This document shows positions 17,120 through 25,500 of a DNA stretch of 64,000 nt, piece by piece. The DNA is from Streptomyces lacrimifluminis (GTDB lineage: Bacteria; Actinomycetota; Actinomycetes; Streptomycetales; Streptomycetaceae): contig NZ_BMMU01000013.1 of assembly GCF_014646095.1 (NCBI RefSeq), positions 124,001 through 188,000 of the forward strand. The letters are read 5' to 3'. The notes below the pieces were generated by a model. It saw nothing but the letters and a program-made list of their open reading frames with translations, ran no database searches and was not told the origin of the DNA. The translations under genes were made by a program, and so were the position numbers. Every line of letters starts with the position of its first letter. The first letter of the stretch is position 1.

Positions 17120-17985
17120 GGTTCCACTGGACCCGGTTCGCTCTCGCCACCGGCTTCGCGCTGATCGAGCATGGCCGCAACCGGTTCGCCATGGTCCTCG
17201 TGACCCTGTTCGTCCCCCTGTGGACGACTCTGGCCTTCGTGGCGATGCCCGACACCCCGGCGCACATGCGGCTGCGCGCCACCGGGGAGACGCTGGCGCC
17301 CCATGGCAACGAGCTGACGGAGCTCAGCGGCGCGCTCAACGCGGTCACCCTGATCACCGGTTTCATGATGTTCGCCGCCACCTTCTCCGGCAACAGCTTC
17401 GACCGCCGACTGGCGATGGCCGGCTATCCCCGCGCCCACCTCGTCCTGGCCAAGGTCACCGCGCTGGCGCTGATCTCGGCCGCGGTCGCCGCCTACGCCA
17501 CCGCGGTCACCTGCCTGGCCTGGACACCCCGGCAGCCGCTGCTGCTCGCCGCCGCGCTGTTCGGCGCCGGGCTCACCTACGGCGCCCTCGGCGTCGGCTT
17601 CGGCTCGGTACTGCACCGGGAGGTCGAGGGCATGTTCGCCATCGTGATGACCAGCATCATCGACCTCGCGCTGCAGAACCCGGTCACGAGCTCCGGGGCG
17701 GACAACCCGCTCACGCGCTACCTGCCCTCCTACGGAGCCATGCAGGCCAGCACGGCGGCGGGATTCTCCACCAGCCCGGTCCCGCGCCATCTGGCCATCC
17801 AGTTCACCTGGTTCGCGGGAGCGGCCCTGATCGCCCTGGTGGGCTTTCGCCGCAGCACCCGCAGCACCCTGCCCGTCACCGCACAGCCCCCTGATCCCAA
17901 GCCGAGAAACGGCGACTTCTCCCTTCCCGCGCCGCGCCGAACCGCCGAGCCATCGGCTTCGCTGTCCGACACGGAAACACCCTGA
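17116..17985 (+). CDS. ABC-2-type membrane permease
   Basis: 289 residues with about six hydrophobic segments: residues 20-40, 75-100, 115-140, 145-165, 175-195 and 235-255. An ABC-2 transporter pattern is plausible, though no strong signature is visible. The tail after residue 260 is Pro/Ser/Thr-rich and probably cytoplasmic. GTG 17116 overlaps the ATPase stop (GTGA) and has GGAGG 5 bases upstream. Together with the preceding ATPase it would form one exporter. Its substrate is inferred from the downstream fused prenyltransferase, not from its own sequence. Confidence 0.75.
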   Translation: MRFHWTRFALATGFALIEHGRNRFAMVLVTLFVPLWTTLAFVAMPDTPAHMRLRATGETLAPHGNELTELSGALNAVTLITGFMMFAATFSGNSFDRRLAMAGYPRAHLVLAKVTALALISAAVAAYATAVTCLAWTPRQPLLLAAALFGAGLTYGALGVGFGSVLHREVEGMFAIVMTSIIDLALQNPVTSSGADNPLTRYLPSYGAMQASTAAGFSTSPVPRHLAIQFTWFAGAALIALVGFRRSTRSTLPVTAQPPDPKPRNGDFSLPAPRRTAEPSASLSDTETP

Positions 17986-18000
17986 GGTCCACGTCCCGAG

Positions 18001-19875
18001 ATGCGCACGAAACCGCAGCCCACCCCCGCCCCCCTCCACAGCGTCACGCACGCGCGGCGGAGCCGAGCCGCCTCCCGGGCGCTGATGGGCGAGGACCCCG
18101 CCCTGCGTGCGGGCTACCGGCTGTGCCGCCGCATCACACGGCAGCACGATCCGGCGATCTACGCCCTCGTCCAGCTCATGCCGGCCGTGCTGCGCCCGGC
18201 GTGCTGGGCCCTGTGGGCGGCTGTCACCGTGCTTGACGACCTGGCGGACACACCGGATACGGAGCCGGCCCAGCGCGCGGCCCGCGTCGAGGCGTGGACC
18301 CGGGCGCTGAAACAGGACCTGACGGCGGGCACGAGCACGGACCCCGTCCGGTACGCCGTGGTGGACACGGCGGGGCGGTGGCGTCTGGACCTGTCCGACC
18401 TGCAGGGCGCGATGGCCAGGACACGGGAGGACGCTCTCGGTCTGCGCTTCACCGACTGGGCCGCGTGGCGGGCCTGGTGCAACGAGGAAATCGTGCCCTG
18501 GGGCGATCAAGCACGACAGCTGCTCGAACGGGCAGGCGCGCCGATGACGCTACGGCTGGACCGGCACGCCGACTACGAACAATTCATGGACGGCACCCAG
18601 CTCATCAACATGCTCACCGACCTGAGCACCGACCTCGCCCAGGGGCACATGCTCCTGCCGCAGGAAGCCCTGGAACCCTTCCCCGGCGCAGAGGCGGACT
18701 TGACCCAGGGCCGCTGGAGTCCGGCCGTGGCGGCGTTGATCGCCGAGCTGACGGCCCTGGCCCGCAGGCGGGTGACCAGGCCCGCCATGACGAGGGGTAT
18801 GCACCCGGGCCCCGCCAACGTGCTCGACACGGCGGCCGACCTGATGCGTCTCCAACTCGACGCCATCGAAGCGGCCGGCCCCACCCTGCTGACACGCCCC
18901 CCGCGCCCCTCCGTCGCGGCCCACACCCGCGTGCTGCTCCCCGCCCGCCTCCGCTCGGCCCTGGCCTGGAGCCTGACTCCCCTGACCGTGCCGGGCCCCC
19001 GGCCCCCCGCGGTGGGCGTGGGCGATCCGGGTCCGGCGACCCACGACACCGGGCTCCGGCCCCCGCCACCGCACCCCGACGGCGTCCGGCCCCCGCGGAT
19101 CGCCGCCGACCGGATGCCCTCCCATGTGGCGGTCATCATGGACGGCAACGGCCGCTGGGCCGAGCAGCGCGGCCTGCCCCGCCACGAAGGCCACCGCGCC
19201 GGCACCGCCGCGCTGCACGAGATGGTTTACGGCGCTCTGGAGATCGGCCTGCGCCACCTGACCCTCTACACGTTCTCCACCGAGAACTGGAAACGCGGCA
19301 CAGAGGAGATCACCACGATCCTGGAGACAGTCCGGCACGAACTCGACGAGGGCCCCTTCCGTGACCTGGACGTGCGCCAGCGCTGGTCCGGCCGTCCCGA
19401 CAAACTGCCCGAGGACCTCGTCCACGCCCTCAGGCGCGAACAGCAGCGCACCCGCACCCGCACCGGACTGACCCTCACCGTGTGTATCAACTACGGCGGC
19501 CGTGACGAGATCACCCGGACCGCCGCGGCCCTCGCCCAGGCAGCCCGAGAAGGCGAAGTAGACCCCCACCTTCTTGGCGAAGACGACTTCGCCCGCCATC
19601 TCCCCTACCCCGACATGCCGGACGTCGACCTGCTGTGGCGCACCGGCAACGAACAGCGCACCTCCAACTTCCTTCCCTGGCACGCCACTTACGCAGAGCT
19701 GCACTTCACCCCCGGCTACTGGCCCGACAACGACCGACGTGACCTGTGGCAGGCCATCACCGAATACGGCCGACGCCAACGCCGCCACGGCGCCGTTCCC
19801 GCGCCCCTCGCCTCCCCCGAGAAGCACCGCCCGTCCCCGGACGTCCCCGCACGTCCGGCTTGCCCCCGCCACTGA
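18001..19875 (+). CDS. Fusion: squalene/phytoene-synthase-like domain + cis-prenyltransferase
   Basis: 624 residues in two enzyme domains. Residues 30-300 resemble the head-to-head synthase family (CrtB/SQS): first Asp motif DDLAD (79-83), second NMLTDLSTD (203-211) with N-x3-D-x3-D spacing, then GHMLLPQEALEPF. A Pro-rich linker (about 330-365) follows. Residues 370-595 are a complete UppS-type enzyme: VAVIMDGNGRWA (catalytic Asp 381), GHRAG, TFSTENW, NYGGRDEI, RTGNEQRTSNF and YAELHF. Both sites look competent. It probably builds or branches a prenyl diphosphate and joins it in one polypeptide. It follows the ABC genes by 15 bases. The ribosome site is weak (TGAGG). Product unknown. Confidence 0.85.
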   Translation: MRTKPQPTPAPLHSVTHARRSRAASRALMGEDPALRAGYRLCRRITRQHDPAIYALVQLMPAVLRPACWALWAAVTVLDDLADTPDTEPAQRAARVEAWTRALKQDLTAGTSTDPVRYAVVDTAGRWRLDLSDLQGAMARTREDALGLRFTDWAAWRAWCNEEIVPWGDQARQLLERAGAPMTLRLDRHADYEQFMDGTQLINMLTDLSTDLAQGHMLLPQEALEPFPGAEADLTQGRWSPAVAALIAELTALARRRVTRPAMTRGMHPGPANVLDTAADLMRLQLDAIEAAGPTLLTRPPRPSVAAHTRVLLPARLRSALAWSLTPLTVPGPRPPAVGVGDPGPATHDTGLRPPPPHPDGVRPPRIAADRMPSHVAVIMDGNGRWAEQRGLPRHEGHRAGTAALHEMVYGALEIGLRHLTLYTFSTENWKRGTEEITTILETVRHELDEGPFRDLDVRQRWSGRPDKLPEDLVHALRREQQRTRTRTGLTLTVCINYGGRDEITRTAAALAQAAREGEVDPHLLGEDDFARHLPYPDMPDVDLLWRTGNEQRTSNFLPWHATYAELHFTPGYWPDNDRRDLWQAITEYGRRQRRHGAVPAPLASPEKHRPSPDVPARPACPRH

Positions 19876-20236
19876 CGCATGCCGGCTCGGAGCAACCCGC
19901 TGTTCCACTCCTGAATCAGCGGCCGGTCGTGTGTCTGCGGGTCGCGCCGGTACAGGATGTCTCGCCTGCGAGTGGGGCCCACCGGGCTTCACCGGGCCGG
20001 CTGAGGACCCCGAAGCTGCACAGAGATCATTGAGCGCCGGGTCGGACCCGGAATCCGGGCCTCGGAGGCCGCCGGTCCCACCGTTACCGAACCCGGGCAC
20101 TCGATGCCGTAACCCCCGGATGGACCAGCGCCTTTCGGCACTCGAACGCTTGCACTTTAGGGCGAGCTTGTCCTGAATTGTCGACGGGCGTGTAACAGCG
20201 GTTAGGGGGCGGATCGGACACGGGAAAGTCGGAGTC
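19876..20236. other. Intergenic region before the AbiEi-like gene
   Basis: 361 bases without a convincing gene. The minus strand at about 19870-19990 can be read as a short protein-like stretch (DILYRRDPQTHDRPLIQEW) that might be a gene remnant, but it has no recognisable family. A loose promoter (TTGTCG at about 20178, 17-18 bases to TTAGGG) precedes the next gene. Confidence 0.45.
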
Positions 20237-21307
20237 ATGACCCACAACACCCCGCTCTCCCCGAGCACCCGCCCCCTCCGCCACCTGCCGCACGTACAGC
20301 GCCGGGTGCTGACCACCGCGCAGCTGCGGGCGAACGGCGTCGCCCCCGCCGAGGCGAACGAGCAGTGCCGGTCCGGTGGACCCTGGCAGCAGATCCTGCC
20401 GGGTGTGTTCCTGCTGCACCCGGGCCCGCCCACCAGCGAGGAACGGCTGCACGCGGTACTGCTGTACGCGGCGAAGGAGCGGACGGCGACGGGAGTTCCG
20501 GCCCAGCCCGACTCCCAGGAGCCGTACCGGGAGCGCGGCCGTCCGGTCTACGCCGAGGCCATGATCACCGGCCTCGCCGCGCTCGCCCTGCACGGTTTCT
20601 CGTCCGCGCCGGCGCTGCTGTCCCTCGACACCTTCGACGTCCTGGTCCCCCGGCTGCGCCGGCTGCGCTCGACGGGCTGCGTCCGCATCCTCCGTTCCTC
20701 GGCGCTGCCCACGCCCGAGCTGATCGACGGGCTGCCGGTCGCGCCGGTCGCGCGCGCCCTCGCCGACGCGGTGGCCGGACTCACGGACGCGGGCGCCGTA
20801 CGCCGGCTGCTGACCGACGCGGTACGCGGCGGCCACTGCGAACCTGCCTCGGTGGTACGGGAGTTGAACCAGGGCCGACTGCTGAGCCGGCCGCATGTCG
20901 TGGACGCCGTCGACTCCTTGCTCGCCGAGGGCCGGGCGGTCGCGGAGGACCGGCTGTACCGGATGGTGCGCGAACACGGCCTCCCGGACCCGGTCTGGAA
21001 CGTCGATCTGCGTCTGCCCGGCGGCCCGCATCTCGGCGGCCTCGACGCCTACTGGCCCGACCAGGCGGTGGCGGTGGAGCTGGACACCCGCACCCCGCTC
21101 CCGGGCCACCGGCAGGAGGACGACGCGCTCTGGTCGGAGTACGCCCGTAAGCGCGAGCACCTGGAGCGGCTGGGCATCACGGTCGTCCACATCACACCGC
21201 GCAAGCTGCGCGAGGCGATCGAGCAGCAGGCAACTGTCGTCCGTACGGCTCTGATGGCGTCGGGGGACCGCGAGCCGGCGGCGTACGTCGTGGTGCTGCC
21301 CCGGTAG
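20237..21307 (+). CDS. AbiEi-antitoxin-like / DUF559-type nuclease-fold protein
   Basis: 356 residues. The N-terminus (VLTTAQLRANGVAPAEANEQCRSG-like, about residues 25-60) is the winged-helix seen in AbiEi antitoxins. The C-terminus has the PD-(D/E)xK-like pattern GLDAYWPDQAVAVELDTR, then KREHLERLGITVVHIT, as in Vsr/DUF559 nucleases. No toxin partner (AbiEii nucleotidyltransferase) is adjacent. Such orphans are very common in actinobacteria and their function is not established. ATG 20237 has a weak site (GGGAAAG about 12 bases upstream). A terminator follows. Confidence 0.72.
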   Translation: MTHNTPLSPSTRPLRHLPHVQRRVLTTAQLRANGVAPAEANEQCRSGGPWQQILPGVFLLHPGPPTSEERLHAVLLYAAKERTATGVPAQPDSQEPYRERGRPVYAEAMITGLAALALHGFSSAPALLSLDTFDVLVPRLRRLRSTGCVRILRSSALPTPELIDGLPVAPVARALADAVAGLTDAGAVRRLLTDAVRGGHCEPASVVRELNQGRLLSRPHVVDAVDSLLAEGRAVAEDRLYRMVREHGLPDPVWNVDLRLPGGPHLGGLDAYWPDQAVAVELDTRTPLPGHRQEDDALWSEYARKREHLERLGITVVHITPRKLREAIEQQATVVRTALMASGDREPAAYVVVLPR

Positions 21308-21335
21308 TGACGGACCGGGCGGTACCAGGAGGGGA

Positions 21336-21371
21336 GAGGAGGGGCCGCCGGGCGACCGGGGGCCCCTCCTC
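21336..21371. terminator. Bidirectional terminator between convergent genes
   Basis: An 11-bp perfect stem (GAGGAGGGGCC and complement) with a 14-base loop, between the AbiEi-like gene and the serine hydrolase. Confidence 0.85.
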
Positions 21372-21403
21372 ATTTGCTCAGGGCTGCCCGGTCTCCCTCT
21401 GCG

Positions 21404-22570
21404 TCACTTCTCGGTCCCGCAGAACTCCGCCTCGCCGATCTTCATCAGGTTGCCGCTCCAGTCGCCGTTGAAGTTGAAGGCGAGCGAGTGCTTGCCGTCG
21501 GCCGTGGTGACCGCCACCGAGTTGGAACCGTGGATGCCACCACTGTGACCCCAGACCTTGACCCCGCAGCTCAGTTCGTTCTCCATGAGCCCGAGCCCGT
21601 AGCGCCCGTCGGGCACGCCGGTGGCGACCGTCGTCTTCATCTCGGCGAGTTGCTCGGCGGGCACGACCTTGCCGCGCAGAAGCGCCGAGTAGAAGCGGTT
21701 CAGGTCACCGGCGTTGGAGATGATCTCGCCCGCGGCGTTCGCCACCGTGGGGTTGAGCTCCGTGACGTCGTAGACCCTGCCGGTGGGCTCGACGAACTTC
21801 GAGTACGCGCGGCTGCTGCGCTGGGGCACCTTGACGCTCGTACCCGGCATGTACGTGCCGTGCAGCCCGAGCGGCTCGATGACGCGCCGCCGGACCTCGT
21901 CGCCGTACGAGTTGCCGGTCACCTTCTCGATGACCATGCCGGCGAGCGTGTAGTTGGTGTTCGAGTAGCCCCAGTCGGTGCCTGGGGCGAACGCGGACTG
22001 GTGGCCCATGGCGATCTTGACGATCTCGTCCGGGGTCCAGGTGCGGTACCGGTTCTTGAAGAAGCCCTCCGGGAGGAAGATCTCGCTCTGGAGTTGCTTG
22101 TCCTCCGTGTAGTTGAAGATGCCGCTGGTGTGGTTGAGGAGCTGGCGGAGAGTGATCTTCCGTCCGTCGTGGCCGTTGCCGCTGACGACTCCTGGCAGCC
22201 ACTTGTCTACGGTGTCGTCGAGCGACACCCGTCCCTCGGCCTCCAGTTGGAGCAGGACGGTCGCGATGAAGGTCTTCGTGATGCTGCCGGCCCGGAAGTT
22301 GTCGTGGGCGCTGCGCGGCTGCTTGGTCCTGAGGTTGCCCACACCGGCGGTCGCTTTCCAGACCCCGTGCCGGTCCTTGGCCTGAAGGGCCACACCGGGT
22401 ACGCCGTCCTTGACGGCGGCGTTCATGGCAGCGCGGGTGGCCTGATGACCACCGCCCCGCTCGGCCGGCGCCGCCGCCACCGCGGGCGCCGCGAACGCGC
22501 CTGCCGCGACGGCGATCGCCGCGGCCATCCCCACGAGCCTCTTCCTGCCCGGCCTCTTGTCGACTGACAT
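21404..22570 (-). CDS. Secreted serine hydrolase, class C beta-lactamase/DD-peptidase family
   Basis: 388 residues with a signal peptide (LVGMAAAIAVAAGAFAAPAVA). The three penicillin-recognising motifs are visible: SITK (SxxK), YSN in GYSNTNY, and HSG in WGHSGG. This is the family of Streptomyces R61-like D-alanyl-D-alanine carboxypeptidases and esterases, acting outside the cell on peptidoglycan stem peptides or related amides. ATG 22570 has AAGGGGGAA 5 bases upstream. Without experiment, carboxypeptidase and esterase roles cannot be told apart. Confidence 0.88.
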   Translation of the reverse strand: MSVDKRPGRKRLVGMAAAIAVAAGAFAAPAVAAAPAERGGGHQATRAAMNAAVKDGVPGVALQAKDRHGVWKATAGVGNLRTKQPRSAHDNFRAGSITKTFIATVLLQLEAEGRVSLDDTVDKWLPGVVSGNGHDGRKITLRQLLNHTSGIFNYTEDKQLQSEIFLPEGFFKNRYRTWTPDEIVKIAMGHQSAFAPGTDWGYSNTNYTLAGMVIEKVTGNSYGDEVRRRVIEPLGLHGTYMPGTSVKVPQRSSRAYSKFVEPTGRVYDVTELNPTVANAAGEIISNAGDLNRFYSALLRGKVVPAEQLAEMKTTVATGVPDGRYGLGLMENELSCGVKVWGHSGGIHGSNSVAVTTADGKHSLAFNFNGDWSGNLMKIGEAEFCGTEK

Positions 22571-22661
22571 GCCGTTCCCCCTTGTTCCGGTGCTGCGGTC
22601 GGGGGGAGGGACACGGGGGGCGGACCGGAGGTTGACAGAGGCGTGGACAGTTGGGCGCTTT

Positions 22662-22785
22662 TCAGCCTTTGGGTCCGTTGAGGCTCGCTCGCACGGTTTT
22701 GCCGACGCCGGCACGCAGGAACCAGTCGAGGGAGTCGGCGAGCTGCTGCACGACGATCAGGCCGCGCCCTCGCGTATCTCGGAGG
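22662..22785 (-). pseudogene. Remnant of ATP-binding anti-sigma-type regulator (3' end only)
   Basis: On the minus strand about 40 codons read DTRGRGLIVVQQLADSLDWF and then GVGKTVRASLNGPKG before a TGA at 22662. This is the G2 box and C-terminus of the HATPase_c regulators that Streptomyces commonly encodes divergently from XRE-DUF5753 genes. Everything upstream of the GRGL motif is missing, so it is a dead fragment. Confidence 0.75.
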
Positions 22786-23525
22786 CGTCCCTGCAACGGA
22801 TCGAGACGGGGTCACTGAACTTCCGTTACGTGGGCGACCTCCGAAGGCTCCTCACCAAGTACGGCGTATCGGACGAGGAGGTCATCGAGTCCCTCATCAG
22901 CCTCAACAGGGAGTCAAACCAGCAGGATTGGCTTACGCAGTACCGGGGGCTGATGCCGGCGGGGATGCCGGGGTTCGTGGGGCTCGAACCGGAAGCTCGC
23001 ACGATGAAGGCCTACCACCCGACGATCGTCTACGGCCTACTGCAGACCAAGGCCTATGCGCGCGCGACGCACGAGCTGCACAAGCCTGTTGAGGAGTACA
23101 CCTCGGAGTTCATCCGAAGTAGCGTGGAATTGCGGATGAAGCGCCAGGAGGTGCTCACCCAGGAGAATCCGGTCAAGTTGCACGTCATCCTCGGCGAGGC
23201 CGCGTTGCGGTATCCGGTGGGGGGTACCGACGTGATGCGCGAACAGTACGCGAGGCTTGAGGAGTTGTCGGGGTGGGACCACGTCACCATCCAGGTGCTG
23301 CCGTTCCGCCGGAGCTACCGCGCGACCAACGACTTCGCGATTCTCGACTTCGGCAATCAACTTCCGCCACGCGTTCAGGCCGACAGCGCCTGGGGTTCCG
23401 TATCGACCTCGGACAAGCCCCGTGAGGTCGACAGGTTCATCCGCCGGTTCGAGGCCATGGCAGCATCAGCTCTGCCACCCGAGGACACCCCCGATTTCCT
23501 GCACCAACTAGAACGAGAGCCGTAA
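22776..23525 (+). pseudogene. 5'-truncated XRE/DUF5753 regulator
   Basis: The frame reads ISEASLQRIETGSLNFRYVG and onward through a complete DUF5753 domain (GFVGLEPEARTMKAYHPTI, VILGEAALRYPVGG, VQVLPF-like strand, RFIRRFEAMAASALPP). The first helices of the HTH are missing: family members begin some 40 residues earlier. In-frame codons upstream to 22557 are antisense to the ATP-binding remnant and to the hydrolase start, so they are not native protein. Expression from a surrogate start cannot be excluded, but DNA binding would be lost. A DUF397 gene follows 3 bases later. Confidence 0.7.
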
Positions 23526-23528
23526 CCC

Positions 23529-23750
23529 ATGCCTACCAACGCGCCCAAACTCGCCCCTGAGCACGCCTGGTTCAAGTCCTCGTACAGCGACCCCGGCCAG
23601 AACTGCGTCGAGGCAACCCACTTCCTCGCGGCCCCCGGCATAGCCCTCCGCGACTCCAAGAACCCCACCGGCCCCGCCCTCCACCTCACCCCAACCGCCT
23701 GGACAGCCTTCGTCACGCACCTCTGCGAAGGCCCGGTCACCAGGGCCTGA
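23529..23750 (+). CDS. DUF397 protein
   Basis: 73 residues with the family core WFKSSYSDPGQNCVEATHF, VALRDSKNP-like strand and TAWTAFV. DUF397 proteins are small Streptomyces partners of XRE-DUF5753 regulators (as in bldB/whiJ-like and toxin-antitoxin-like systems). It is complete although its regulator upstream is truncated, so the module has lost its DNA-binding half. Only 3 bases separate it from the regulator stop, so it is probably translated by coupling. Confidence 0.88.
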   Translation: MPTNAPKLAPEHAWFKSSYSDPGQNCVEATHFLAAPGIALRDSKNPTGPALHLTPTAWTAFVTHLCEGPVTRA

Positions 23751-24090
23751 GCAGCCGAGGGCCGCCGCGTCGGCGTGAAAATCTGGCGCGGCGCCGCTCC
23801 ACTCCGCCCCGGACCTCGAAAAGGCGAAGACAGCATACGGACGGTGCCTCGGCGGGCCGGTGCGGTGGGCGGATGCGGACCATTCTGCGCTCGGCCGGGA
23901 GGACCAACCAGAGCCTGCCGTTCCCTGGGAAAGGAGCCTTGTTCCACGGCGGCCCGATGCCCCACTGGCAGAGCAACAGCACGAGCCTGCGGCTGGTGGT
24001 AGCGGACGCTGCCTCGCCGACGGCGGCGATCGATGGCCCTCCTCCTGCCGCCGACGGTTTGAGGCTGTGCCCACCGGTCGGGTGCGGTGG
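23751..24090. other. Intergenic region, convergent DUF397/MFS
   Basis: 340 bases. No gene, strong hairpin or known repeat was recognised. Several frames are open, but none resembles a family I know. Because it adjoins the deletion scar, it may hold further decayed sequence. Confidence 0.4.
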
Positions 24091-25470
24091 TCAGGCGTCC
24101 GGAACGCGTTCGGCGTGGACTCTTTGGGCAGAGAGGTCGGGAGGCTCGGTGTCGAGCGCGGGATATCGAGGCAGGAAGAACGCCATGGCAAGGGCGACAG
24201 CGCTGGCGATGATCAGGCCCAGGAGGGGGCCGTCATAACTCGATGTCCGCTCTGCCGCACTCTGCACCACGACGGGTATGAAGGCCATCGCAAGCATGGA
24301 GAACCCCAAGCTCAGGGCCTGCAACTGTGCGAAGTCCCGAAGGCCGAAGTACCGGGCGATCAGGTAGGGGCCGATCGTCGATTCAGCGCCCCTGACCACC
24401 CCGAGCAGGAACATCGCGATGAACAGAACCGGCACCGTGTCATAGACGCCGGCCAGGATCACCAGGGCGACCAGGACACACGCGACCAACGGCACGAGCA
24501 CCCAGGGTGACCTCGCGCGGTCGAGGATCACTCCGGCGAGGAGCAGGCCGACGATCGACGCGGAGAACTGCGCCGACAGCGCCAGCGACACGGTCCCGGA
24601 TGAGTATCCGTGGTCGTCGAGCATCGAGACGGCATTCTGCGACACGCTCACCACCGCGCCCCCGGCCAGCGCGAAGATCAGCAGGCTGAGCACCCACGCC
24701 CGGCTGCGGATGGCCTTTCGCAACGGCACGCCCGGCAGCCCGGTCAGCACCGGCATGGCGGCCGGCCCGCCCTCCCCCGCTGGGACGCCGCTCGGCCGCT
24801 GGAGCGATTCGGGTTCGGACAGCAGGAAGACCTGGGCGGGCAGGACCACAACGAGAATGGCGGCGCCCAGCAGGACAAAGGTGGCCCGCCAGCCAGCAGA
24901 GCCGATCAACTGTTCGGACATGGGGGAGAACACGGCGCTCGCGAAGCTCGACACCACACCGACCGAGGCGAACGCCACGCCCCTGTGGTGGGGGAACCAC
25001 AGCAGAATCACCTTGAAGACGACGACCGCACCGATGTAGCCGAATCCCATAGAGAGCACCAGGAGCGCACCCAACGCGAGTTGGTTCGCTCCCACGAGGG
25101 CTGTGGCAGCCGTGGTGAGCGCATAGAGCACAACGCTCAGGACTGAGACCCGCTTCACTCCCCACCGGTCTATCCAGCGACCGCCGAAGGGCAGCACGAA
25201 GGGCACGATCAGCATCGGCAGTGAGAACAGGGTCAAAGTCGCGGACTCCGCCCAGCCGAATTCCTTGGAGACAGGGCCGATGAAAAACGTCGTGGTCGCC
25301 GCCAGCACTCCGGCAGGGCTCAGCATCGTGGCGATACCGCAGGCGATCAGGGCCATCCACGCCGGCCGGGGGTACCTGCGCATCGACGAGAAGTACGCCG
25401 ACATCGAGCTGGAACTCGACACGGTGGAACCGGCGAATTGAGACGGCTCCGGATTGGGTGAGTAGGACAC
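24091..25470 (-). CDS. MFS transporter (12 TM)
   Basis: 459 residues with twelve hydrophobic segments and a long central loop (about residues 210-240). The conserved loop 2-3 motif reads GGRWIDRWGVKR, the G-x3-D-R-x-G-x-(R/K) signature of the major facilitator superfamily. The overall pattern, with VFKVILLWFPHHRGVAFASVG, resembles OFA/monocarboxylate-type MFS permeases. GTG 25470 has AAGGGG 7 bases upstream. It lies 30 bases downstream of the flavin monooxygenase gene in the same direction, so it probably moves that pathway's substrate or product. Confidence 0.88.
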   Translation of the reverse strand: MSYSPNPEPSQFAGSTVSSSSSMSAYFSSMRRYPRPAWMALIACGIATMLSPAGVLAATTTFFIGPVSKEFGWAESATLTLFSLPMLIVPFVLPFGGRWIDRWGVKRVSVLSVVLYALTTAATALVGANQLALGALLVLSMGFGYIGAVVVFKVILLWFPHHRGVAFASVGVVSSFASAVFSPMSEQLIGSAGWRATFVLLGAAILVVVLPAQVFLLSEPESLQRPSGVPAGEGGPAAMPVLTGLPGVPLRKAIRSRAWVLSLLIFALAGGAVVSVSQNAVSMLDDHGYSSGTVSLALSAQFSASIVGLLLAGVILDRARSPWVLVPLVACVLVALVILAGVYDTVPVLFIAMFLLGVVRGAESTIGPYLIARYFGLRDFAQLQALSLGFSMLAMAFIPVVVQSAAERTSSYDGPLLGLIIASAVALAMAFFLPRYPALDTEPPDLSAQRVHAERVPDA

Positions 25471-25500
25471 CGTTGTCCCCTTCGCTTTCCGTCGTTACCG

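Noticed and set aside
19716..19990. Possible transposase remnant on the minus strand
   Set aside because: A protein-like stretch is present, but no transposase motif, inverted repeat or target duplication supports it.
20237..21307. Complete AbiE toxin-antitoxin pair
   Set aside because: No AbiEii-type nucleotidyltransferase on either side.
22557..22775. Native N-terminus of the XRE regulator
   Set aside because: These codons are antisense to an ATP-binding regulator remnant and to the hydrolase start; they carry no HTH sequence.
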